The position numbers and the translations under genes were made by a program. Below are positions 42,575 through 49,986 of a stretch of DNA of 51,206 nt, piece after piece. Numbering within the stretch: the first letter of the stretch is position 1; each line of letters opens with the position of its first letter. Origin of the DNA: Pelotomaculum sp. UBA3102 (GTDB lineage: Bacteria > Bacillota > Desulfotomaculia > Desulfotomaculales > Pelotomaculaceae). The stretch lies in contig DFAQ01000002.1 in assembly GCA_002365865.1 (NCBI GenBank), positions 1 to 51,206 of the forward strand, read 5' to 3'. The notes under the pieces were generated by a model. The model worked only from the letters and a program-made list of their open reading frames with translations, made no database searches and was not told the DNA's origin.

Positions 42575-43027
42575 TTAACTGTCGGAACGGCTGCGGGTCA
42601 GTATTTTAAGCCGGTTAACCGGCTGTAACCACCACGGCGGCTTTTTCTTGGCGGCCATAATATTTCGTACGTTCGCCATCAGGTAGGCGTCCCGGCTGGA
42701 CGCCAGCCGGGTGCGGAAGGCAACCTTGCGTGTCCGGCCGGTGGTCTTCCCCGGCCGGACACTTGCGGACGGTTTTTGGGTTTCGTTTTTCGCCGGCAGG
42801 GGATGAGTCCGGTCAAACGCCTGGATCAGTTCTGTGGCGTCTAAACCTAAGAAACGGGCGTAAGTGCCTAAGAAGCACCTGGTATAAATTCGTTCGGGGA
42901 GAATATCAAATTGTTCATTTTCCAACGCTTCCAGGTACCGGCGCCGGATTTTGGTCACGTCAGATACTTCTTCCAGCGTTACTGCCCTTGCTTTTCGTGC
43001 CCGGAGTAAAACCGCGCCTATTTTCAC
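42575..43027 (-). CDS. RodZ-like helix-turn-helix protein
   Basis: A 150-residue protein whose first 75 residues form the HTH_25 domain of RodZ (IGAVLLRARKARAVTLEEVSDVTKIRRRYLEALENEQFDILPERIYTRCFLGTYARFLGL split by the helices). Beyond it lies a basic linker rich in Arg and Lys (PGKTTGRTRKVAFRTR). No membrane helix is visible, unlike true RodZ, and the usual periplasmic domain is absent, so it is a shortened soluble relative. The ATG has no unusually strong site. It lies after the tRNA cluster. It may bind DNA or MreB-type partners; function unproved. Confidence 0.8.
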   Translation of the reverse strand: MKIGAVLLRARKARAVTLEEVSDVTKIRRRYLEALENEQFDILPERIYTRCFLGTYARFLGLDATELIQAFDRTHPLPAKNETQKPSASVRPGKTTGRTRKVAFRTRLASSRDAYLMANVRNIMAAKKKPPWWLQPVNRLKILTRSRSDS

Positions 43028-43129
43028 GTTTCCCCACCCCCGAGGACACCGGTTTTAAAAATATTGCTTCTGCAAAACGAAGAAAAATCCTTTATCTAAA
43101 ATTGTCGTTATCTAGCGATTACTTGATCG

Positions 43130-44512
43130 TTAAGTGCAGGGTTGCAAACAGGTGGCTTTGAGCTCAACGGCAATGTCGGCTTCCACCGGTAAGGTGCCCG
43201 CTCCGAGGAATACCTGGGCTCCCGGGTCGGTCGGGGTAATGGTTTCAATCGCGTTGGCAATAGTTGCGGTTCCGAATACTGTACTCGACACCACGGTGAA
43301 GGTGATGGTTTTCTGGACGCTGCCGCCGCTCGGGACCAGCAGGTTATTGCAGTCAATGCGTATCCTGACCGGGCCGCTTATATTAGTGTTGGTCGGTACG
43401 GGCTCCCCGGTGTTGGCAAATGTGGCGCTGCAGCCGCCGAAACTGTTGAATTGAACGGTTACGCCGCCGGGAACGGTCAGGTTGTCAAACACGTTGACCC
43501 GTACTTCGGGAGAAGTGCCGACGGCGGATATGGTCATGGTAAAGCGGCCCTGGTTGCCGTCGGATACCCGGCAGCATTTTGCCGAGCTTACCTGTGCCGC
43601 ATCCAGGTTGGTTGAACAGCTGGCCGTGGCCTCGGTGCCCGTGGCGGATACCCTGGCGGTATTGCTGATGATATATTTTCCCGGCCCGGAGATGCCGGTG
43701 ACAGGGATGGTGTAGGTAATTAATACCTCCCCGCCCGGATTGATAGCGCCCAGGTTGCCGCTGATCTTAATTTGTCCGGGAGTGGCGGTGTTTACGGTTA
43801 ATGTGGGCGGCGATACGGTGACGGTGCCGAAAGTCAGTTGCGTCGGTATGAAGACGGTGTCCTGGAACTGGACATTGCTTAACGGTGCTTTACCGATGTT
43901 GTCGACGGTTAGGTTGTAATTCAGGGTTGCCTGGTTGTTAACGATTTGATGCCCGCATTGCTTGCTGATTACAAGTTTGCCCTGGGGCGCGCATTTCGGA
44001 ACCTGAAAGCAATCGCAGTCAAAAGTAAGAATATTAGTTTCGGCCTTAACCTTGACGGGCTGGATGTCTATCGGGAAGTCCCCTACGATTTCCAGGCGGT
44101 ATTCGACGCTGACCCCTTTTTCAAAGCGATTTTGGGTTTCTACTTTAACGAACCGGAATCCTTCAGGAGCAGTTCCTAAATTAGGATCGCTTTTAGTCAC
44201 GGTGAAGGGAACCGGTGTAAATGTGCCGCAGCCGTCGATTTTCTCGCTGACGGTAATATGTTCCGTGGTTAGAACTTCACAAACCGGGATGCCCAAGTTA
44301 CTGACGGCCTTTGTGCCGGAGGCGCAGTCAGTGATGAACTTGTAGGTCCAGAATGATTTACCGAGTTCCGGTACGAAAGCAGGATTGTTGACCACGCTGC
44401 CGTCGGGCAGGTTCTGGCAGCTGGGTTGGACTACCGAGATGCCTTTTTCAGGTCCGCAGCAGCAAAAATTTTGATAGGGGGTGCAGGTGCAGGGTTGGGC
44501 TGGTTCCGCCAT
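43130..44512 (-). CDS. Cys-rich DUF11-type repeat protein
   Basis: A 460-residue protein of beta-rich domains. The N-terminus has a C-x-C-x6-CCC cluster (CTCTPYQNFCCCG) and no signal peptide. Residues about 185-310 form a DUF11-like beta domain (GKLVISKQCGHQIVNNQATL, LTVDNIGKAPLSNVQFQDTVF, LGAINPGGEVLITYTIPV); a second related domain follows (about 325-440). DUF11 domains are usually exported cell-surface repeats, but this one lacks an export signal; a cysteine-rich spore surface protein is one possibility. The ATG at 44512 has AGAGTGA before it; GTG at 44521 is an alternative. No near paralogue in the window. Confidence 0.65.
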   Translation of the reverse strand: MAEPAQPCTCTPYQNFCCCGPEKGISVVQPSCQNLPDGSVVNNPAFVPELGKSFWTYKFITDCASGTKAVSNLGIPVCEVLTTEHITVSEKIDGCGTFTPVPFTVTKSDPNLGTAPEGFRFVKVETQNRFEKGVSVEYRLEIVGDFPIDIQPVKVKAETNILTFDCDCFQVPKCAPQGKLVISKQCGHQIVNNQATLNYNLTVDNIGKAPLSNVQFQDTVFIPTQLTFGTVTVSPPTLTVNTATPGQIKISGNLGAINPGGEVLITYTIPVTGISGPGKYIISNTARVSATGTEATASCSTNLDAAQVSSAKCCRVSDGNQGRFTMTISAVGTSPEVRVNVFDNLTVPGGVTVQFNSFGGCSATFANTGEPVPTNTNISGPVRIRIDCNNLLVPSGGSVQKTITFTVVSSTVFGTATIANAIETITPTDPGAQVFLGAGTLPVEADIAVELKATCLQPCT

Positions 44513-44658
44513 ATTATTCACTCTTTGTTATAATTTGCCACGATTCAGATTATGCGTTTATTTTGGTTGTTGTTACATAAAAATAAGAAATTACTGTTAA
44601 AATTGTCAAAACTATTTGTTTTTGTTGTGCCGAATAGTTAAAAAAAGGTTGGTATGAA

Positions 44659-44832
44659 ATGGATAGAGATGAATTAATCAGTGAATTATCAGATATTACA
44701 TTGTGGTTAATGGAGCAGGAGGCAGATCCGGAAGGGCGTCTTGATTGTGAGAAAATAAAAGAGTTGATCGATAAAATGGTGGGGCTGGTTTCAAAAATGC
44801 AAGCAACGGTTTTAAAGAAACAGATTAAATAA
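44659..44832 (+). CDS. Small acidic helical protein, 57 residues
   Basis: Not recognised. An ATG at 44659, about ten bases after AAAGG, opens a 57-residue frame beginning MDRDELISELSDITLWLMEQ. It is a single amphipathic helical region with alternating Glu/Lys and regular Leu/Ile spacing, and resembles small regulatory or antitoxin-like helical proteins, but no motif proves that. It ends at a TAA 16 bases before a strong hairpin (44848-44874). It lies divergent to the DUF11 gene. The start and reality are moderately supported by the ribosome binding site, codon pattern and following hairpin. Confidence 0.55.
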   Translation: MDRDELISELSDITLWLMEQEADPEGRLDCEKIKELIDKMVGLVSKMQATVLKKQIK

Positions 44833-44847
44833 GGAATGAACAAGGCC

Positions 44848-44874
44848 CCGGCACCTTCCGTTAGAAGGTGCCGG
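44848..44874 (+). terminator. Perfect hairpin after the 57-residue gene
   Basis: CCGGCACCTTC (44848-44858) pairs over 11 bases with GAAGGTGCCGG (44864-44874), 5-base loop. What follows is AACAAAAAG rather than T-rich, so termination may need a factor; a structural role is also possible. Confidence 0.5.
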
Positions 44875-44925
44875 AACAAAAAGTATATTACCCGTTATTA
44901 AGAATTTATTCAACTGTTGGGAATT

Positions 44926-44996
44926 ACCTGGTGCGGGAAATCCGCACGCCGGGTTTAGCGGGGGTTGGAGCCACCAACCGGTGGCTCCTTCTACCC
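44926..44996 (+). mobile_element. Possible group II intron 3'-end remnant (domains V-VI)
   Basis: ACCTGG (44926-44931) and TGCGG (44932-44936) form a stem with CCGCA (44942-44946) and CCGGGT (44949-44954), loop GAAAT, and a two-base CG bulge before the lower 3' arm. That layout, and the GGTGCGGGAAA...CCGCACGCC text, looks like intron domain V. A domain-VI-like hairpin follows: GGAGCCACC (44967-44975) with GGTGGCTCC (44980-44988), then TTCTACCC. The catalytic AGC triad is not preserved (TAC) and no maturase or intron 5' end is seen, so it would be decayed. Alternative: two unrelated hairpins. Confidence 0.4.
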
Positions 44997-45036
44997 GGAA
45001 TCAGGGGGATTGTCGTCACTTCTCACCCGGTTTACT

Positions 45037-45186
45037 TCAGCTGGGATCGACTTCGTCGTACGACAAAGTAGTAACCAGGGTGTAATTTCCTTTTTGCCGG
45101 TCTTTTTTACCGGCTTTCTTCTTCAGCAGGTCTTCATTTCCCGCTGCATAGATCGGCTCTTGTTTCTTTTTTTTCGTTTTTTTCAT
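45037..45186 (-). CDS. Very small Lys-rich protein, 49 residues
   Basis: A 49-residue frame on the minus strand begins MKKTKKKKQEPIYAAGNED and ends TTLSYDEVDPS. It is strongly basic at the start, with a more acidic end. GGAG lies about 13 bases before the ATG, a long spacing, so the start is uncertain. It reads in the same direction as the TusA/YedE genes but is separated from them by about 110 bases. No known motif. Composition and ribosome binding site give it modest support; similar small basic proteins are found in many spore-formers but I cannot name a family. Confidence 0.4.
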   Translation of the reverse strand: MKKTKKKKQEPIYAAGNEDLLKKKAGKKDRQKGNYTLVTTLSYDEVDPS

Positions 45187-45298
45187 TACCGCATCTGTTC
45201 TCCTGAATTTTAGGGTTATATTTTAGTATGGCAAACACGGCGTTAATTATTACATTTAAAATATTTTGCTGTTTAACGGTTAAATTACTAGGCGGGCA

Positions 45299-45514
45299 TT
45301 ATTTTTTTTTCAGGGTCAACAGGTATTCTTCCCCGTTTTGTTCGGCAGATATCTGCCATTTCATTTTACCGGCCAGCCGGGTAATGTTGTTTTTCGCTGC
45401 TTCGGAGTCGACCAGTACCTGAAAGGTGCTGCTTCCCGGGCGGTCCATTTCCTTTTTTACCATCAAGACCGGTTCAGGACAGAGGAGACCTCGCGCATCC
45501 CTGACTTCTGCCAT
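45299..45514 (-). CDS. TusA/SirA-like sulfurtransferase family protein (YedF-type)
   Basis: A 71-residue protein with the TusA fold and the active-site motif CPEP in RGLLCPEPVLMVKKEM, followed by FQVLVDSEAAKNNITRLA, the usual second half. The Cys can carry persulfide (or selenide). ATG at 45514 has AGGAGGTGG six bases before it; the longer TTG start is less likely. It overlaps the yedE stop by 41 bases, so the two are translationally coupled. Pairing with YedE suggests sulfur or selenium handling; the exact substrate cannot be read. Full YedF proteins have an additional C-terminal domain that is lacking here. Confidence 0.9.
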   Translation of the reverse strand: MAEVRDARGLLCPEPVLMVKKEMDRPGSSTFQVLVDSEAAKNNITRLAGKMKWQISAEQNGEEYLLTLKKK

Positions 45515-46580
45515 CGGCAACCACCTCCTGTTTAAAAATTAGCTTGCTGTTGATAATTGCTATCGCCAATACTGCGGCAAAGCCGATAAACAAGGCGACC
45601 TGGCCCGCTGCAGGCACTCCCTTGGGACTGGCCGCCAGGCCGAAATTATGGGCAAAAGCGGCACCGGCCAGCAGGCCCGTTACAGTAATTGCAGAATCCA
45701 TATTACCTTCCGCGGCCGAAACCAGCTGCCTTAAAGGACATCCTCCCAGCAGCACCGAAGCAAACCCGCCAAGCGTCATGCCCAGGAAGTTCCACAATGT
45801 TTCACTGTGCGCAATGGGCTGGCTGGCAAATCCCGGGTTAAAATCACCGGCAATCAGGTTGCCGGCAAGGGCCGTTGCCAGGATGGCAAGAAATCCATAT
45901 AACAGGTAAAAATCACGGAAAAGAATAAAGTCTCTGACCCCTCCGACCATGCACAGGCGGGATCGTTGTGCCAATATGCCCACCAGCAGGCCGGCGGCGA
46001 GCGATACAGCCAGCGGTGCGTGCATGGCGCCGGGTCCGTTTTCGCTAAAGAAGATAAAGGCCGGTTTTACCAGTAATAAGGCCAGCACAACCAACACTAT
46101 GACCGGAAAGATATATCCGTTGGGCTTGTTTTGGACCACGGCCCTGCCGAGAGTGAACCCCTTTTGTAAAAAAAATATTCCCGCTGCCACTCCCGCTACC
46201 AGGCCCGCCAAACCGGCAAGGGCATTTAAGTCGCCGCCCGCGAGACGCAGGATTGCCCGCAGAGGACAGCCCAGGAAAATCAACATACCGAGCATGGCGA
46301 AAAAGGCCAGGACAAACCTGGTCAGCGGGTTGGAACCGCCCATGGCCCGGAAATCCCTTTTGTAAGCAGCCGCTAGAAATGCTCCCAGTACCAGCCCCAG
46401 GATTTCCGGGCGGAGATACTGGACGACGCCGGCCCGGTGCAGACCGAGGCCGCCTGCTATGTCCCTCAGGAAGCAGGCAATACAGAAACCCATGTTGGCC
46501 GGGTTGCCCAGTACCACCAGGACCACTCCCAATAATCCGACTACCGCGCCGGAAAAGATTATTAAGGCCTTTTGATTCAT
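45474..46580 (-). CDS. yedE: YedE/YeeE-family membrane transporter
   Basis: A 368-residue membrane protein with about ten helices, homologous to E. coli YedE/YeeE (thiosulfate or selenium-type uptake). It is an internal duplication: half 1 has MGFCIACFLRDI and LGCPLRAILRLAGGDLNA, half 2 has SRLCMVGGVRDF and GGCPLRQLVSAAEGNMDS. The paired Cys residues line the substrate path in YeeE-like proteins. ATG at 46580 follows GAAAGGGAT at correct distance; ATG at 46589 abuts that site. It overlaps the TusA-like gene downstream by 41 bases. A hairpin TTTACC...GGTAAA lies in the leader at 46613-46637. Often annotated as a selenium transporter when next to a TusA-like protein. Confidence 0.88.
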   Translation of the reverse strand: MNQKALIIFSGAVVGLLGVVLVVLGNPANMGFCIACFLRDIAGGLGLHRAGVVQYLRPEILGLVLGAFLAAAYKRDFRAMGGSNPLTRFVLAFFAMLGMLIFLGCPLRAILRLAGGDLNALAGLAGLVAGVAAGIFFLQKGFTLGRAVVQNKPNGYIFPVIVLVVLALLLVKPAFIFFSENGPGAMHAPLAVSLAAGLLVGILAQRSRLCMVGGVRDFILFRDFYLLYGFLAILATALAGNLIAGDFNPGFASQPIAHSETLWNFLGMTLGGFASVLLGGCPLRQLVSAAEGNMDSAITVTGLLAGAAFAHNFGLAASPKGVPAAGQVALFIGFAAVLAIAIINSKLIFKQEVVADGRSQGCARSPLS

Positions 46581-46775
46581 AGTGATCATCCCTTTCTTGA
46601 AACTTAGTTTTATTTACCCCGCCTGAAGGCAAGGTAAACTATTCTACATTATTATACAAGTTTCCTTTATGGGATTAATTTAAAATTTTTATAGCAGCCG
46701 GATGTGAGATAAAGTTACTTAATGAATAATTTAAATAACAAAAATATAATGTTTATTTCCTGCCTTGGTCCCGGT

Positions 46776-46804
46776 TTGTCTTTTGACTGAAAATAGTTTA
46801 TACT
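46776..46804 (+). promoter_or_regulatory. Sigma-A-like promoter for trmK
   Basis: TTGTCT (46776-46781), 17 bases, TATACT (46799-46804), 33 bases before the trmK start. Explains how this pair is transcribed after being split from rpoD. Confidence 0.55.
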
Positions 46805-46836
46805 TGGTTAAAACTGAACGGTGCGGAGGATTACCC

Positions 46837-47526
46837 ATGGAACTGGCAGAACGCCTGGCCGCACTTGCGTTTCATGTGCCGGCGGGCAGCATGGTCGCCG
46901 ATATAGGCACCGATCACGCTTATCTGCCCATCTATCTGGTTGAAAAAGGTATTTGCACCAGGGTGATTGCCACTGATTTAAACCCGGGTCCGTTCCGGTC
47001 GGCCGGACGCAAAGTGGAGGAACGCGGCCTGGGAGACCAAGTCGACCTGCGCCTGGGATACGGTTTAAAAGTATTGCAGCCGGGAGAGGTTGAGGTGCTG
47101 GTGCTGGCAGGCATGGGAGGGAATACTATCAGGGAGATCCTGGCCGCCTCACCGGAAATTTTGGGTACGGTTAAAAGGCTTGTGTTGCAGCCGATGGCCG
47201 ATCCGGGAGACCTCAGGTGCTGGCTGGCGGCCGGCGGCTGGCGGATCAGCGATGAGCAGTTGTTGGAGGAAGACGGGAGGATTTATGTTGTGGTAGTGGC
47301 CGAACCGGGCCGGGAAAAAACCGGGGATCCTTGCCTGCTGGAACTGGGCCCCAGGCTTTTGGAAAAAAAAGATCCCCTGATCGATGTTTATTTGCAGGGT
47401 ATCATTGATAAGTACGAGCGGGCGCTGGCCGGCCTGGCCGCCGCGCGGAGCGGGGCGGCACGGGAACGGGCAGGGGAATTAAAGGCAAAGCTGGAGCGGA
47501 TCAAGGAGGTGGCGGAGTGCCGGTAA
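46837..47526 (+). CDS. trmK: tRNA (adenine22-N1)-methyltransferase TrmK
   Basis: SAM-dependent enzyme that makes m1A22 in tRNA (B. subtilis YqfN). The 229-residue protein starts MELAERLAALAFHVP and has SMVADIGTDHAYLPIYLVEKG (SAM motif I), AGMGGNTIREIL, LVLQPMADPGDLRCWLAAGGW and a coiled-coil C-terminus. ATG at 46837 follows CGGAGGA; a longer in-frame extension upstream has no site and no similarity. It overlaps the Nif3-like gene by 10 bases. In B. subtilis and many relatives trmK and the Nif3 gene follow rpoD directly; here about 4.7 kb separates them. Confidence 0.93.
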   Translation: MELAERLAALAFHVPAGSMVADIGTDHAYLPIYLVEKGICTRVIATDLNPGPFRSAGRKVEERGLGDQVDLRLGYGLKVLQPGEVEVLVLAGMGGNTIREILAASPEILGTVKRLVLQPMADPGDLRCWLAAGGWRISDEQLLEEDGRIYVVVVAEPGREKTGDPCLLELGPRLLEKKDPLIDVYLQGIIDKYERALAGLAAARSGAARERAGELKAKLERIKEVAECR

Positions 47527-48635
47527 GGTGCAAGGAGATATTTAACCTGGTAGAAGAGTTGGCGCCGTGCCGTCTGGCCGAGAATTGGGATAACCCCGGC
47601 CTGCAGGTCGGTGACCCCCGGTCCTGGGTGGACCGGGTAATGCTTGCCCTGGACGTTAATATTAATGTGGCCCGGGAAGCCGGGGGAAAGGGGGCCGGGC
47701 TAATCATAAGCCATCACCCGTTGTTTATCAAACCGTACCGCTCCGTCAGGCTGGACCGCCCGGACGGGGAACTGGTAGGCTATCTTCTTGGTAATAATAT
47801 TGCTGTTTACTCCGCCCATACCAACCTGGACAATACGGTTGGAGGAGTAAATTCGGTGCTTGCGGAAAAGCTGGGTTTGAAAGATGTATCGGTTATGTGC
47901 CCCGCCGGACGGGAGCGGTACCTGAAACTGGCGGTGTTTGTGCCTGACGGTCATGTGGAAGAAGTCCGCAATGCTTTGTCGGAGGCCGGGGCCGGCTGGA
48001 TCGGCAACTACAGCCATTGCACTTTTATGACTCCCGGCACCGGAACCTTTAAGCCCCTGGAGGGCACTAATCCTTATATCGGCAGAACCGGTGAAATCGA
48101 GCAAGTGGCGGAATACAGACTGGAGACCATAGTTCCATCCGGGGAGACGGACGCGGTGATCCGGGCCATGCAGAGGGCCCACCCCTACGAGGAAGCCGCA
48201 TACGACCTGTATCCCCTGGAGAACGCGGGTCCGGTTTATGGCCCGGGCATGGTAGGCAGTCTTCCGCAACCGGTTACTTTACGGCAATTTGCGGAAAAGG
48301 TTAAGGAAGGTTTAAGTCTCCCTGCTTTGCGTCTGGGAGGGGTTCCGGAGAGTAACGTGCAAAGGATTGCCGTATGCGGCGGTTCCGGGGCGGACCTGTG
48401 GCCGGAGGCACTGAAAGCCGGGGCCGATGTTCTGGTCACCGGGGACGTGAAGTACCATGCCGCCCAGGATATGCTTGCCGCCGGAATTAAATTTATCGAC
48501 GCGGGTCATTACGGTACGGAGATGGTGGTTATGCCGGCGCTCCGCGGTTATTTGGCCGAACGCTGCAAAGCGGCCGGAATGAAAGTTGAAATAATAATTT
48601 CTCAAGTTAATACCGACCCTTTTACGTACCTTTAG
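47517..48635 (+). CDS. Nif3-like dinuclear metal-centre protein (YqfO)
   Basis: Hexameric DUF34/Nif3 family protein; binds two metals, function debated (GTP cyclohydrolase-like folding). The 372-residue protein has ISHHPLFIKP, AYSAHTNLD, and the C-terminal half RIAVCGGSGADLWPEALKAGADVLVTGDVKYHAAQD and FIDAGHYGTE that supply the metal ligands. A PII/CutA-like insertion (about 130-235) is the long form common in Firmicutes. The GTG start has AAGGAGGTGGCGGA. It overlaps trmK and is terminated by a hairpin that contains its stop codon. Confidence 0.93.
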   Translation: MPVRCKEIFNLVEELAPCRLAENWDNPGLQVGDPRSWVDRVMLALDVNINVAREAGGKGAGLIISHHPLFIKPYRSVRLDRPDGELVGYLLGNNIAVYSAHTNLDNTVGGVNSVLAEKLGLKDVSVMCPAGRERYLKLAVFVPDGHVEEVRNALSEAGAGWIGNYSHCTFMTPGTGTFKPLEGTNPYIGRTGEIEQVAEYRLETIVPSGETDAVIRAMQRAHPYEEAAYDLYPLENAGPVYGPGMVGSLPQPVTLRQFAEKVKEGLSLPALRLGGVPESNVQRIAVCGGSGADLWPEALKAGADVLVTGDVKYHAAQDMLAAGIKFIDAGHYGTEMVVMPALRGYLAERCKAAGMKVEIIISQVNTDPFTYL

Positions 48636-48668
48636 GATAGGAAAGCATTCCTATCCTTTATTATTTTT
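48634..48668 (+). terminator. Terminator after the Nif3-like gene
   Basis: AGGATAGGAA (48634-48643) pairs with TTCCTATCCT (48648-48657), 4-base loop, followed by TTATTATTTTT. The stop TAG (48633-48635) overlaps the stem. Confidence 0.88.
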
Positions 48669-48687
48669 AATTGAGGGGAGACTGAAT

Positions 48688-49398
48688 ATGCCGGAATTAA
48701 AATCGTTGTGGGAAATTCAGATACTGGAAGAAAAGAACCGGAGGCTTAAGCAAAAATTAATCGAGACCAAAGCACCGCAAGATATGAAAATTTTAAAAAA
48801 AGAGATTGACGGGGAGCGTGTCGCATACAGTGAATTAAAGGAAAATTATGATGCCTTAAAAAAGGATTTAAAAAAAAAGGAAATGGAGGTTAATGCCGCC
48901 GCGGAGCAGTTGGAAAGTCTCAGCCGGAGATTGTACGGCGGCGATATGACCAATGTAAAAGAGATTAATTCCACCAGTAAAAAAATTGACGCTTTAAAAG
49001 AAAGGATTGAACGGGAAGAAAATGATCTGTTGTATATGATGGAAAAGCAGGAACTGCTTTTATCCAGCCTGGAAGAGATGGGCAACCGGCTTAAAGAAAA
49101 AATCAGTACGTACCACCGGATGCAGAATGCAAACCTGGCCGACCGGCAAAAAGCCGAGCAACTTCTGGCGCAAAACTCAACCGCTTGGGAAAAGCTGGTT
49201 GATAAGTTGGATGAGGAGCTTTGGGGAAAATACCTGATTATGAAAAAGAAGGTTAACAACCCGCTGGCCAGAGTGGTAAAAGGGATCTGCCGGGGCTGCC
49301 AGGTGGGGGTTTCATTTGACGATCTGAGGTTTTTAAAGCAGGGTAAGGGTCCGGTGTTCTGTAATAACTGCGGCAGGATGCTTTACTGGGAAAAGTGA
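48688..49398 (+). CDS. cdsZ: Coiled-coil zinc ribbon protein CdsZ (DUF164)
   Basis: The 236-residue protein is a long antiparallel coiled coil (about residues 8-195) rich in Lys, Glu and Leu, ending in a C4 zinc ribbon with CRGC...CNNCGRMLYW. This is the C4-type zinc ribbon regulator family (CdsZ); other members resemble RNA-binding scaffold proteins. It follows the trmK-nif3 pair, which is its common position, after a terminator; its own promoter was not found. The ATG has GAGGGGAG. rnpB follows on the same strand. Confidence 0.9.
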   Translation: MPELKSLWEIQILEEKNRRLKQKLIETKAPQDMKILKKEIDGERVAYSELKENYDALKKDLKKKEMEVNAAAEQLESLSRRLYGGDMTNVKEINSTSKKIDALKERIEREENDLLYMMEKQELLLSSLEEMGNRLKEKISTYHRMQNANLADRQKAEQLLAQNSTAWEKLVDKLDEELWGKYLIMKKKVNNPLARVVKGICRGCQVGVSFDDLRFLKQGKGPVFCNNCGRMLYWEK

Positions 49399-49446
49399 CG
49401 GGAGAATTTCTTTGCAAACGGTTTGGTTCCGGTGACAGTCCCCCGG

Positions 49447-49476
49447 TTGAATATTTTATAGCTCTTATGATATAAT
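49447..49476 (+). promoter_or_regulatory. Sigma-A promoter for rnpB
   Basis: TTGAAT (49447-49452), 18 bases, perfect TATAAT (49471-49476); RNA start about 49483-49498, matching the P1 helix. Confidence 0.75.
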
Positions 49477-49497
49477 CTTATTAGACAAGGAAATAAA

Positions 49498-49922
49498 GTG
49501 AGTAAATCAGGTGGTCGCGGGAGCCGGAAAAAACGGCTCCTGAGGAAAGTCCGAGCTCCGCAGGGCAGGGTGCTGGGTAACACCCAGTGGGGGCGACCCC
49601 AAGGAAAGTGCCACAGAAATGCAGACCGCCCAGCACTCAATGGATCATATGTCGATAAAATGACTGCTATATTAACGAGGCCAATCGATCCTCGCCAGAC
49701 ATTTTATCCATTGAGTGCTGGGCAAGGATGGAACGGTGCGGTAAGAGCGCACCAGCGGCCGGGTGACCGGCCGGCTAGGTAAACCCCACCTGGAGCAAGA
49801 CCGAATAGGGGAACAATGGGGCGGCCCGTCCTGTTCCCGGGTTAGGTCGCTAGAGGCACCGGGCAACCGGTGTCCCAGATAGATGATCACCCATGACAGA
49901 ACTCGGCTTACGATTTGCTCAC
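49498..49922 (+). ncRNA. rnpB: RNase P RNA (type A) with extended P12
   Basis: Catalytic RNA of RNase P, which removes tRNA 5' leaders. The ends GTGAGTAAATC (49498-49508) and GATTTGCTCAC (49912-49922) form P1 with one G-U pair. Conserved core segments are GAGGAAAGTCCGAGCTCC, GGTGCGGTAAGAGCGCACC, AGATAGATGATCAC and GACAGAACTCGGCTTA. The ancestral type A layout with GTGA-looped helix CGGCCGGGTGACCGGCCG is visible. P12 is unusually long: arms 49628-49642 and 49709-49723 plus 49654-49662 and 49700-49708, with an 11-base bulge and an internal hairpin. A strong promoter and terminator flank the gene. Confidence 0.96.
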
Positions 49923-49942
49923 CAATATTATTTAATATCCTG

Positions 49943-49986
49943 AAAAGTAAGGCCGGGTAGCGCTACCCGGCCTTACTTTTTTAAAT
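49943..49986 (+). terminator. Terminator after rnpB (bidirectional)
   Basis: The 38 bases 49943-49980 are a perfect palindrome centred on TAGCGCTA, its 3' half ending in a T-run and its 5' half in an A-run. It ends rnpB and, in the reverse direction, the minus-strand gene that ends at 49981. Confidence 0.92.

Noticed and set aside
49413..49444. GGTTCCGGTGACAGTCCCC, resembling REP-like repeats of some clostridial genomes
   Set aside because: No second copy was seen in the window, so a repeat cannot be supported here.
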